From Azolla caroliniana (lineage: Eukaryota > Polypodiophyta): a stretch of 64,000 nucleotides of DNA. The DNA is taken from assembly GCA_043228905.1 (NCBI GenBank), contig JBHGNT010000042.1:157959-221958 (forward strand), given 5' to 3'. Below are positions 51,713 through 62,820 of the stretch, in pieces (position 1 is the stretch's first letter; each line of letters opens with the position of its first letter). A program made the translations under genes and the position numbers. The notes below the pieces were generated by a model. That model saw nothing but the letters and a program-made list of their open reading frames with translations. It had not been told where the DNA came from and searched no databases.

Positions 51713-54700
51713 AAATTGAAATGTTCATACCTGGCTCCTGTGATATCGGATTTCTGTGTTCAAACCTGCGAATCGAAGCTAATAACGCTAGCTCTGATAT
51801 GGAATTAAAAAATCAAGATTTTGAAACTGAGGTCGACAGAAATGAAGAAATTAGCAAATTTGAGGAGGTAGTGGAGAAGAGCGCGTTAGTAAATAAAAAT
51901 GTTCATACCTGGCTCGTGTGATATCGGATTTCTGTGTTTAAAAATGCGAATCGAAGCTAACAACGCTAGCTCTGATATGGAATCAAAAAATCAAGATTTT
52001 GAAACTCAGGTCGAGAGACATGAATAAATTAGCAAATTTGAGGAGGGAGTGGACAAGAGCAACTAGGTAAATTAAAATGTTCCTACCTGGCTCCTGTGAT
52101 ATCGGATTTATGTGTTCAAACATGCGAATCGAAGCTAATAACACTATCTCTAATATGGAATTAAAAAATCAAGATTTTGAAACTCAGGTCGAAAGACATG
52201 AAGAAATTAGCAAATTTGAGGAGGTAGTGGAGAAGATCGCGTTAGTAAATTAAAATGTTCATACCTGGCTCGTGTGATCTCGGATTTTTGTGTTCAAACA
52301 TGCGAATAGAAGCTAATAACGCTATCTCTGATATGAAAATAAAAAATCAAGATTTTGAAACTCAGGTCGAGAGACATGAAGAAATTAGCAAATTTGAGGA
52401 GGGAGTTTAGAAGAGCGCGTTAGTAAATTAAAATGTTCATACCTGGCTTCTGTGACATTGGATTTCTGTGTTCAAACATGCGAATCGAAGTTAACAACGC
52501 TTGTTATAATATGGAGTAAAAAAATCAAGATTTTGAAACTCAGGTCGAGAGACATGAATAAATTAGCAAATTTGAGGCGGGAGTGGACAAGAGCAACTAG
52601 GTAAATTAAAATGTTCATACCTGGCTCCTGTGATATCGGATTTATATGTTCAAACATGTGAATCGAAGCTAATAACACTATCTCTAATATGGAATTAAAA
52701 AATCAAGATTTTGAAACTCAGGTCGAAAGACATGAAGAAATTAGCAAATTTGAGGAGGTAGTGGAGAAGATCGCGTTAGTAAATTAAAATGTTCATACCT
52801 GGCTCGTGTGATCTCGGATTTTTGTGTTCAAACATGCGAATCGAAGCTAATAACGCTATCTCTGATATGAAAATAAAAAATCAAGATTTTGCAACTCAGG
52901 TCGAGAGACATGAAGAAATTAGCAAATTTGAGGAGGGAGTTTAGAAGAGCGCGTTAGTAAATTAAAATGTTCATACCTGGCTTCTGTGACATTGGATTTC
53001 TGTGTTCAAACATGGGAATCGAAGTTAACAACGCTTGCTATAATATGGAGTAAAAAAATCAAGATTTTGAAACTCAGGTCGAGAGACATGAATAAATTAG
53101 CAAATTTGAGGCGGGAGTGGACAAGAGCAACTAGGTAAATTAAAATGTTCATACCTGGCTCCTGTGATATCGGATTTCTGTGTTCAAACCTGCGAATCGA
53201 AGCTAATAACGCTAGCTTCGATATGGAATTAAAAAATCAAGATTTTGAAACTCACCTCGAGAGAGATGAAGAAATTAGCAAATTTGAGGAGGTAGTGGAG
53301 AAGAGCGCGTTAGTAAATTAAAATGTTCATACCTGGCTCGTGTGATATCGGATTTCTGTGTTTAAAAATGCGAATCGAAGCTAACAACGCTAGCTCTGAT
53401 ATGGAATGAAAAAATCAAGATTTTGAAACTCAGGTCGAGAGACATGAATAAATTAGCAAATTTGAGGAGGGAGTGGACGAGAGCAACTAGGTAAATTGAA
53501 ATGTTCATACCTGGCTCCTGTGATATCGGATTTCTGTGTTCAAACCTGCGAATCGAAGCTAATAACGCTAGCTCTGATATGGAATTAAAAAATCAAGATT
53601 TTGAAACTGAGGTCGACAGAAATGAAGAAATTAGCAAATTTGAGGAGGTAGTGGAGAAGAGCGCGTTAGTAAATAAAAATGTTCATACCTGGCTCGTGTG
53701 ATATCGGATTTCTGTGTTTAAAAATGCGAATCGAAGCTAACAACGCTAGCTCTGATATGGAATCAAAAAATCAAGATTTTGAAACTCAGGTCGAGAGACA
53801 TGAATAAATTAGCAAATTTGAGGAGGGAGTGGACAAGAGCAACTAGGTAAATTAAAATGTTCCTACCTGGCTCCTGTGATATCGGATTTATGTGTTCAAA
53901 CATGCGAATCGAAGCTAATAACACTATCTCTAATATGGAATTAAAAAATCAAGATTTTGAAACTCAGGTCGAAACACATGAAGAAATTAGCAAATTTGAG
54001 GAGGTAGTGGAGAAGATCGCGTTAGTAAATTAAAATGTTCATACCTGGCTCGTGTGATCTCGGATTTTTGTGTTCAAACATGCGAATAGAAGCTAATAAC
54101 GCTATCTCTGATATGAAAATAAAAAATCAAGATTTTGAAACTCAGGTCGAGAGACATGAAGAAATTAGCAAATTTGAGGAGGGAGTTTAGAAGAGCGCGT
54201 TAGTAAATTAAAATGTTCATACCTGGCTTCTGTGACATTGGATTTCTGTGTTCAAACATGCGAATCGAAGTTAACAACGCTTGTTATAATATGGAGTAAA
54301 AAAATCAAGATTTTGAAACTCAGGTCGAGAGACATGAATAAATTAGCAAATTTGAGGCGGGAGTGGACAAGAGCAACTAGGTAAATTAAAATGTTCATAC
54401 CTGGCTCCTGTGATATCGGATTTATATGTTCAAACATGTGAATCGAAGCTAATAACACTATCTCTAATATGGAATTAAAAAATCAAGATTTTGAAACTCA
54501 GGTCGAAAGACATGAAGAAATTAGCAAATTTGAGGAGGTAGTGGAGAAGATCGCGTTAGTAAATTAAAATGTTCATACCTGGCTCGTGTGATCTCGGATT
54601 TTTGTGTTCAAACATGCGAATCGAAGCTAATAACGCTATCTCTGATATGAAAATAAAAAATCAAGATTTTGCAACTCAGGTCGAGAGACATGAAGAAATT

Positions 54701-55272
54701 AGCAAATTTGAGGAGGGAGTTTAGAAGAGCGCGTTAGTAAATTAAAATGTTCATACCTGGCTTCTGTGACATTGGATTTCTGTGTTCAAACATGGGAATC
54801 GAAGTTAACAACGCTTGCTATAATATGGAGTAAAAAAATCAAGATTTTGAAACTCAGCTCGAGAGACATGAATAAATTAGCAAATTTGAGGCGGGAGTGG
54901 ACAAGAGCAACTAGGTAAATTAAAATGTTCATACCTGGCTCCTGTGATATCGGATTTCTGTGTTCAAACCTGCGAATCGAAGCTAATAACGCTAGCTCCG
55001 ATATGGAATTAAAAAATCAAGATTTTGAAACTCACCTCGAGAGAGATGAAGAAATTAGCAAATTTGAGGAGGTAGTGGAGAAGAGCGCGTTAGTAAATTA
55101 AAATGTTCATACCTGGCTCGTGTGATATCGGATTTCTGTGTTTAAAAATGCGAATCGAAGCTAACAACGCTAGCTCTGATATGGAATGAAAAAATCAAGA
55201 TTTTGAAACTCAGGTCGAGAGACATGAATAAATTAGCAAATTTGAGGAGGGAGTGGACGAGAGCAACTAGGT
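51713..55272 (+). repeat. 10-monomer HOR, two consecutive copies (1,780 bp each)
   Basis: Copies at 51,713-53,492 and 53,493-55,272 are nearly identical. Both share the derived markers TTCCTACC (52,069 and 53,849), GAATCAAAAAATC and TATATGTTCAAACATGTG. One difference is GAAAGACATG versus GAAACACATG near 53,972. Confidence 0.92.
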
Positions 55273-56518
55273 AAATTGAAATGTTCATACCTGGCTCCTG
55301 TGATATCGGATTTCTGTGTTCAAACCTGCGAATCGAAGCTAATAACGCTAGCTCTGATATGGAATTAAAAAATCAAGATTTTGAAACTGAGGTCGACAGA
55401 AATGAAGAAATTAGCAAATTTGAGGAGGTAGTGGAGAAGAGCGCGTTAGTAAATAAAAATGTTCATACCTGGCTCGTGTGATATCGGATTTCTGTGTTTA
55501 AAAATGCGAATCGAAGCTAACAACGCTAGCTCTGATATGGAATGAAAAAATCAAGATTTTGAAACTCAGGTCGAGAGACATGAATAAATTAGCAAATTTG
55601 AGGAGGGAGTGGACAAGAGCAACTAGGTAAATTAAAATGTTCCTACCTGGCTCCTGTGATATCGGATTTATGTGTTCAAACATGCGAATCGAAGCTAATA
55701 ACACTATCTCTAATATGGAATTAAAAAATCAAGATTTTGAAACTCAGGTCGAAAGACATGAAGAAATTAGCAAATTTGAGGAGGTAGTGGAGAAGATCGC
55801 GTTAGTAAATTAAAATGTTCATACCTGGCTCGTGTGATCTCGGATTTTTGTGTTCAAACATGCGAATAGAAGCTAATAACGCTATCTCTGATATGAAAAT
55901 AAAAAATCAAGATTTTGAAACTCAGGTCGAGAGACATGAAGAAATTAGCAAATTTGAGGAGGGAGTTTAGAAGAGCGCGTTAGTAAATTAAAATGTTCAT
56001 ACCTGGCTTCTGTGACATTGGATTTCTGTGTTCAAACATGCGAATCGAAGTTAACAACGCTTGCTATAATATGGAGTAAAAAAATCAAGATTTTGAAACT
56101 CAGGTCGAGAGACATGAATAAATTAGCAAATTTGAGGCGGGAGTGGACAAGAGCAACTAGGTAAATTAAAATGTTCATACCTGGCTCCTGTGATATCGGA
56201 TTTCTGTGTTCAAACCTGCGAATCGAAGCTAATAACGCTAGCTCCGATATGGAATTAAAAAATCAAGATTTTGAAACTCACCTCGAGAGAGATGAAGAAA
56301 TTAGCAAATTTGAGGAGGTAGTGGAGAAGAGCGCGTTAGTAAATTAAAATGTTCATACCTGGCTCGTGTGATATCGGATTTCTGTGTTTAAAAATGCGAA
56401 TCGAAGCTAACAACGCTAGCTCTGATATGGAATGAAAAAATCAAGATTTTGAAACTCAGGTCGAGAGACATGAATAAATTAGCAAATTTGAGGAGGGAGT
56501 GGACGAGAGCAACTAGGT
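55273..56518 (+). repeat. 7-monomer derivative of the 10-mer HOR (1,246 bp)
   Basis: The cycle lacks three internal monomers. The monomer at 55,985 begins like the first B-like monomer of the cycle (CATGCGAATCG) but is followed directly by what normally follows the second B-like monomer (AACATGGGAATCG). This is consistent with deletion by recombination between the two B-like monomers, 3 x 178 bp apart. Confidence 0.88.
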
Positions 56519-58298
56519 AAATTGAAATGTTCATACCTGGCTCCTGTGATATCGGATTTCTGTGTTCAAACCTGCGAATCGAAGCTAATAACGCTAGCTC
56601 TGATATGGAATTAAAAAATCAAGATTTTGAAACTGAGGTCGACAGAAATGAAGAAATTAGCAAATTTGAGGAGGTAGTGGAGAAGAGCGCGTTAGTAAAT
56701 AAAAATGTTCATACCTGGCTCGTGTGATATCGGATTTCTGTGTTTAAAAATGCGAATCGAAGCTAACAACGCTAGCTCTGATATGGAATTAAAAAATCAA
56801 GATTTTGAAACTCAGGTCGAGAGACATGAATAAATTAGCAAATTTGAGGAGGGAGTGGACAAGAGCAACTAGGTAAATTAAAATGTTCCTACCTGGCTCC
56901 TGTGATATCGGATTTATGTGTTCAAACATGCGAATCGAAGCTAATAACACTATCTCTAATATGGAATTAAAAAATCAAGATTTTGAAACTCAGGTCGAAA
57001 GACATGAAGAAATTAGCAAATTTGAGGAGGTAGTGGAGAAGATCGCGTTAGTAAATTAAAATGTTCATACCTGGCTCGTGTGATCTCGGATTTTTGTGTT
57101 CAAACATGCGAATAGAAGCTAATAACGCTATCTCTGATATGAAAATAAAAAATCAAGATTTTGAAACTCAGGTCGAGAGACATGAAGAAATTAGCAAATT
57201 TGAGGAGGGAGTTTAGAAGAGCGCGTTAGTAAATTAAAATGTTCATACCTGGCTTCTGTGACATTGGATTTCTGTGTTCAAACATGCGAATCGAAGTTAA
57301 CAACGCTTGTTATAATATGGAGTAAAAAAATCAAGATTTTGAAACTCAGGTCGAGAGACATGAATAAATTAGCAAATTTGAGGCGGGAGTGGACAAGAGC
57401 AACTAGGTAAATTAAAATGTTCATACCTGGCTCCTGTGATATCGGATTTATGTGTTCAAACATGCGAATCGAAGCTAATAACACTATCTCTAATATGGAA
57501 TTAAAAAATCAAGATTTTGAAACTCAGGTCGAAAGACATGAAGAAATTAGCAAATTTGAGGAGGTAGTGGAGAAGATCGCGTTAGTAAATTAAAATGTTC
57601 ATACCTGGCTCGTGTGATCTCGGATTTTTGTGTTCAAACATGCGAATCGAAGCTAATAACGCTATCTCTGATATGAAAATAAAAAATCAAGATTTTGAAA
57701 CTCAGGTCGAGAGACATGAAGAAATTAGCAAATTTGAGGAGGGAGTTTAGAAGAGCGCGTTAGTAAATTAAAATGTTCATACCTGGCTTCTGTGACATTG
57801 GATTTCTGTGTTCAAACATGGGAATCGAAGTTAACAACGCTTGCTATAATATGGAGTAAAAAAATCAAGATTTTGAAACTCAGGTCGAGAGACATGAATA
57901 AATTAGCAAATTTGAGGCGGGAGTGGACAAGAGCAACTAGGTAAATTAAAATGTTCATACCTGGCTCCTGTGATATCGGATTTCTGTGTTCAAACCTGCG
58001 AATCGAAGCTAATAACGCTAGCTCCGATATGGAATTAAAAAATCAAGATTTTGAAACTCACCTCGAGAGAGATGAAGAAATTAGCAAATTTGAGGAGGTA
58101 GTGGAGAAGAGCGCGTTAGTAAATTAAAATGGTCATACCTGGCTCGTGTGATATCGGATTTCTGTGTTTAAAAATGCGAATCGAAACTAACAACGCTAGC
58201 TCTGAAACGGAATGAAAAAATCAAGATTTTGAAACTCAGGTCGAGAGACATGAATAAATTAGCAAATTTGAGGAGGGAGTGGACGAGAGCAACTAGGT
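56519..58298 (+). repeat. 10-monomer HOR cycle with distal-type end
   Basis: It follows the full 10-mer order and ends with the GGTCATACC/TCTGAAACGG monomer (58,121). It lies 9,078 bp (51 monomers) downstream of the corresponding monomer at 49,043. Confidence 0.88.
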
Positions 58299-60790
58299 AA
58301 ATTGAAATGTTCATACCTGGCTCCTGTGATATCGGATTTCTGTGTTCAAACCTGCGAATCGAAGCTAATAACGCTAGCTCTGATATGGAATTAAAAAATC
58401 AAGATTTTGAAACTGAGGTCGACAGAAATGAAGAAATTAGCAAATTTGAGGAGGTAGTGGAGAAGAGCGCGTTAGTAAATTAAAATGTTCATACCTGGCT
58501 CGTGTGATATCGGATTTCTGTGTTTAAAAATGCGAATCGAAGCTAACAACGCTAGCTCTGATATGGAATTAAATAATCAAGATTTTGAAACTCACCTCGA
58601 GAGAGATGAAGAAATTAGCAAATTTGAGGAGGGAGTTTAGAAGAGCGCGTTAGTAAATTAAAATGTTCCTACCTGGCTTCTGTGACATTGGATTTCTGTG
58701 TTCAAACATGCGAATCGAAGTTAACAACGCTTGCTATAATATGGAGTAAAAAAATCAAGATTTTGAAACTCAGGTCGAGAGACATGAATAAATTAGCAAA
58801 TTTGAGGCGGGAGTGGACAAGAGCAACTAGGTAAATTAAAATGTTCATACCTGGCTCCTGTGATATCGGATTTCTGTGTTCAAACCTGCGAATCGAAGCT
58901 AATAACGCTAGCTCCGATATGGAATTAAAAAATCAAGATTTTGAAACTCACCTCGAGAGAGATGAAGAAATTAGCAAATTTGAGGAGGTAGTGGAGAAGA
59001 GCGCGTTAGTAAATTAAAATGTTCATACCTGGCTCGTGTGATATCGGATTTCTGTGTTTAAAAATGCGAATCGAAGCTAACAACGCTAGCTCTGATATGG
59101 AATGAAAAAATCAAGATTTTGAAACTCAGGTCGAGAGACATGAATAAATTAGCAAATTTGAGGCGGGAGTTGACAAGAGCAACTAGGTAAATTAAAATGT
59201 TCATACCTGGCTCCTGTGATATCGGATTTCTGTGTTCAAACATGCGAATCGAAGCTAATAACGCTAGCTCTGATATGGAATTAAAAAATGAAGATTTTTA
59301 AACTCACCTCGAGAGAGATGAAGAAATTAGCAAATTTGAGGAGGTAGTGGAGAAGAGCGCGTTAGTAAATTAAAATGTTCATACCTGGCTCGTGTGATAT
59401 CGGATTTCTGTGTTCAAACATGCGAATCGAAGCTAATAACGCTAGTTCTGATATGGAATTAAAAAATCAAGATTTTGAAACTCAGGTCGACAAACATGAA
59501 GAAATTAGCAAATTTGAGGAGGTCGTGGAGAAGAGCGCGTTAGTAAATTAAAATGTTCATACCTGGCTCGTGTGATATTGGATTTTTATGTTTAAACATG
59601 CGAATCGAAGCTAATAACGCTATCTCTGATATGAAAATAAAAAATCAAGATTTTGAAACTCAGGTCGAGAGACATGAAGAAATTAGCAAATTTGAGGAGG
59701 GAGTTTAGAAGAGCGCGTTAGTAAATTAAAATGTTCATACCTGGCTTCTGTGACATTGGATTTCTGTGTTCAAACATGCGAATCGAAGTTAACAACGCTT
59801 GTTATAATATGGAGTAAAAAAATCAAGATTTTGAAACTCAGGTCGAGAGACATGAATAAATTAGCAAATTTGAGGCGGGAGTGGACAAGAGCAACTAGGT
59901 AAATTAAAATGTTCATACCTGGCTCCTGTGATATCGGATTTATGTGTTCAAACATGCGAATCGAAGCTAATAACACTTTCTCTAATATGGAATTAAAAAA
60001 TCAAGATTTTGAAACTCAGGTCGAAAGACATGAAGAAATTAGCAAATTTGAGGAGGTAGTGGAGAAGATCGCGTTAGTAAATTAAAATGTTCATACCTGG
60101 CTCGTGTGATCTCGGATTTTTGTGTTCAAACATGCGAATCGAAGCTAATAACGCTATCTCTGATATGAAAATAAAAAATCAAGATTTTGAAACTCAGGTC
60201 GAGAGACATGAAGAAATTAGCAAATTTGAGGAGGGAGTTTAGAAGAGCGCGTTAGTAAATTAAAATGTTCATACCTGGCTTCTGTGACATTGGATTTCTG
60301 TGTTCAAACATGGGAATCGAAGTTAACAACGCTTGCTATAATATGGAGTAAAAAAATCAAGATTTTGAAACTCAGGTCGAGAGACATGAATAAATTAGCA
60401 AATTTGAGGCGGGAGTGGACAAGAGCAACTAGGTAAATTAAAATGTTCATACCTGGCTCCTGTGATATCGGATTTCTGTGTTCAAACCTGCGAATCGAAG
60501 CTAATAAAGCTAGCTCCGATATGGAATTAAAAAATCAAGATTTTGAAACTCACCTCGAGAGAGATGAAGAAATTAGCAAATTTGAGGAGGTAGTGGAGAA
60601 GAGCGCGTTAGTAAATTAAAATGGTCATACCTGGCTCGTGTGATATCGGATTTCTGTGTTTAAAAATGCGAATCGAAACTAACAACGCTAGCTCTGAAAC
60701 GGAATGAAAAAATCAAGATTTTGAAACTCAGGTCGAGAGACATGAATAAATTAGCAAATTTGAGGAGGGAGTGGACGAGAGCAACTAGGT
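58299..60790 (+). repeat. 14-monomer cycle (2,492 bp) at the distal end
   Basis: Monomers 58,299-59,010 correspond to 49,221-49,932, and 59,011-60,790 correspond to 43,346-45,126. The cycle closes with another GGTCATACC monomer (60,613) before the GAAATG monomer at 60,791. Confidence 0.86.
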
Positions 60791-60912
60791 AAATTGAAAT
60801 GTTCATACCTGGCTCCTGTGATATCGGATTTCTGTGTTCAAACCTGCGAATCGAAGCTAATAACGCTAGCTCTGATATGGAATTAAAAAATCAAGATTTT
60901 GAAACTGAGGTC
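60791..60912 (+). repeat. Last satellite monomer, truncated at 122 bp
   Basis: The monomer is of the AAATTGAAATG type and is normal up to GAAACTGAGGTC, where the rest (GACAGAAATGAAG...) is replaced by TAGGGTTTAGGG. No filler or spacer lies between satellite and telomere. Confidence 0.95.
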
Positions 60913-61032
60913 TAGGGTTTAGGGTTTAGGGTTTAGGGTTTAGGGGTTTAGGGTTTAGGGTTTAGGGTTTAGGGTTTAGGGTTTAGGGGTTTAGGGTTTA
61001 GGGTTTAGGGTTTAGGGTTTAGGGTTTAGGGG
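60913..61032 (+). repeat. Proximal telomere with three TTTAGGGG variants at 43-bp spacing
   Basis: GGGG runs lie at 60,943-60,946, 60,986-60,989 and 61,029-61,032. The spacing is 43 bp each time, equal to five 7-bp units plus one 8-bp unit, which is a small higher-order repeat inside the telomere. Confidence 0.93.
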
Positions 61033-62586
61033 TTTAGGGTTTAGGGTTTAGGGTTTAGGGTTTAGGGTTTAGGGTTTAGGGTTTAGGGTTTAGGGTTTAG
61101 GGTTTAGGGTTTAGGGTTTAGGGTTTAGGGTTTAGGGTTTAGGGTTTAGGGTTTAGGGTTTAGGGTTTAGGGTTTAGGGTTTAGGGTTTAGGGTTTAGGG
61201 TTTAGGGTTTAGGGTTTAGGGTTTAGGGTTTAGGGTTTAGGGTTTAGGGTTTAGGGTTTAGGGTTTAGGGTTTAGGGTTTAGGGTTTAGGGTTTAGGGTT
61301 TAGGGTTTAGGGTTTAGGGTTTAGGGTTTAGGGTTTAGGGTTTAGGGTTTAGGGTTTAGGGTTTAGGGTTTAGGGTTTAGGGTTTAGGGTTTAGGGTTTA
61401 GGGTTTAGGGTTTAGGGTTTAGGGTTTAGGGTTTAGGGTTTAGGGTTTAGGGTTTAGGGTTTAGGGTTTAGGGTTTAGGGTTTAGGGTTTAGGGTTTAGG
61501 GTTTAGGGTTTAGGGTTTAGGGTTTAGGGTTTAGGGTTTAGGGTTTAGGGTTTAGGGTTTAGGGTTTAGGGTTTAGGGTTTAGGGTTTAGGGTTTAGGGT
61601 TTAGGGTTTAGGGTTTAGGGTTTAGGGTTTAGGGTTTAGGGTTTAGGGTTTAGGGTTTAGGGTTTAGGGTTTAGGGTTTAGGGTTTAGGGTTTAGGGTTT
61701 AGGGTTTAGGGTTTAGGGTTTAGGGTTTAGGGTTTAGGGTTTAGGGTTTAGGGTTTAGGGTTTAGGGTTTAGGGTTTAGGGTTTAGGGTTTAGGGTTTAG
61801 GGTTTAGGGTTTAGGGTTTAGGGTTTAGGGTTTAGGGTTTAGGGTTTAGGGTTTAGGGTTTAGGGTTTAGGGTTTAGGGTTTAGGGTTTAGGGTTTAGGG
61901 TTTAGGGTTTAGGGTTTAGGGTTTAGGGTTTAGGGTTTAGGGTTTAGGGTTTAGGGTTTAGGGTTTAGGGTTTAGGGTTTAGGGTTTAGGGTTTAGGGTT
62001 TAGGGTTTAGGGTTTAGGGTTTAGGGTTTAGGGTTTAGGGTTTAGGGTTTAGGGTTTAGGGTTTAGGGTTTAGGGTTTAGGGTTTAGGGTTTAGGGTTTA
62101 GGGTTTAGGGTTTAGGGTTTAGGGTTTAGGGTTTAGGGTTTAGGGTTTAGGGTTTAGGGTTTAGGGTTTAGGGTTTAGGGTTTAGGGTTTAGGGTTTAGG
62201 GTTTAGGGTTTAGGGTTTAGGGTTTAGGGTTTAGGGTTTAGGGTTTAGGGTTTAGGGTTTAGGGTTTAGGGTTTAGGGTTTAGGGTTTAGGGTTTAGGGT
62301 TTAGGGTTTAGGGTTTAGGGTTTAGGGTTTAGGGTTTAGGGTTTAGGGTTTAGGGTTTAGGGTTTAGGGTTTAGGGTTTAGGGTTTAGGGTTTAGGGTTT
62401 AGGGTTTAGGGTTTAGGGTTTAGGGTTTAGGGTTTAGGGTTTAGGGTTTAGGGTTTAGGGTTTAGGGTTTAGGGTTTAGGGTTTAGGGTTTAGGGTTTAG
62501 GGTTTAGGGTTTAGGGTTTAGGGTTTAGGGTTTAGGGTTTAGGGTTTAGGGTTTAGGGTTTAGGGTTTAGGGTTTAGGGTTTAGGG
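61033..62586 (+). repeat. Homogeneous TTTAGGG tract
   Basis: About 222 consecutive units without a variant that I could see by eye. Confidence 0.93.
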
Positions 62587-62820
62587 TTTTTTAGGGTTTT
62601 TTAGGGTTTTTTTTAGGGTTTTTTAGGGTTTTTTAGGGTTTTTTAGGGTTTTTTAGGGTTTTTTAGGGTTTAGGGTTTAGGGTTTTTTTTTTTTTTTTAG
62701 GGTTTTTTTTTTTTTTTTAGGGTTTTTTAGGGTTTTTTTTTTTTTTTTTTTTTTGGGTTTAGGGTTTAGGGTTTTTAGGGTTTAGGGTTTAGGGTTTTTT
62801 TAGGGTTTTTTTTTTTAGGG
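62587..62820 (+). repeat. T-expanded degenerate telomere island
   Basis: AGGG is retained in almost every unit but the T-run varies. Seven TTTTTTAGGG units lie within 62,587-62,668 (interrupted by one with eight T), 16-T runs are at 62,683-62,698 and 62,703-62,718, a 22-T run is at 62,733-62,754 (followed by GGG without A), and 7- and 11-T runs occur near 62,795 and 62,806. Perfect repeat lies on both sides. This is either telomerase slippage or a sequencing/assembly error. Confidence 0.9.

Larger units (their letters stand above)
1..60912 (+). repeat. 178-bp satellite DNA array, head-to-tail, about 342 monomers
   Basis: The phrase AAATTAAAATGTTCATAC recurs every 178 bp (for example at 31, 209, 387, 565, 743, 921) with the same orientation throughout. 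I define each monomer as starting at that AAATT. A consensus-like monomer is about 37% GC. Best conserved are the start block, the GCGAATCGAAG core, the AAAAAATCAAGATTTTGA block and GCAAATTTGAG. Variation concentrates in three places: after CCTGGCT (CGTGTGATATCGG, TCTGTGACATTGG or CCTGTGATATCGG), around AACAACGCTAGCTCTGATATGG, and in the last 25-30 bp (TAGTGGAGAAGAGCGCG, GTTTAGAAGAGCGCG or GGACAAGAGCAACTAGG). The array is interrupted by no other sequence. The 178-bp length is typical of plant centromeric and subtelomeric satellites; the family is not one I recognise. Confidence 0.98.

Noticed and set aside
1-60912. Regularly spaced repeats could suggest a CRISPR array.
   Set aside because: There are no short repeats separated by unique spacers. 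The whole 178-bp unit repeats, and the terminal TTTAGGG tract marks a eukaryotic chromosome end.
1-60912. Possible match to the Arabidopsis 178-bp centromeric satellite because of equal length.
   Set aside because: The monomer sequence does not resemble that satellite as I know it; only the length agrees.
62683-62754. Long T-runs could be a retroelement poly(A)/poly(T) tail inserted into the telomere.
   Set aside because: AGGG units lie between the runs and no element sequence or target-site duplication is seen. Variation of the telomere unit or an error explains it better.
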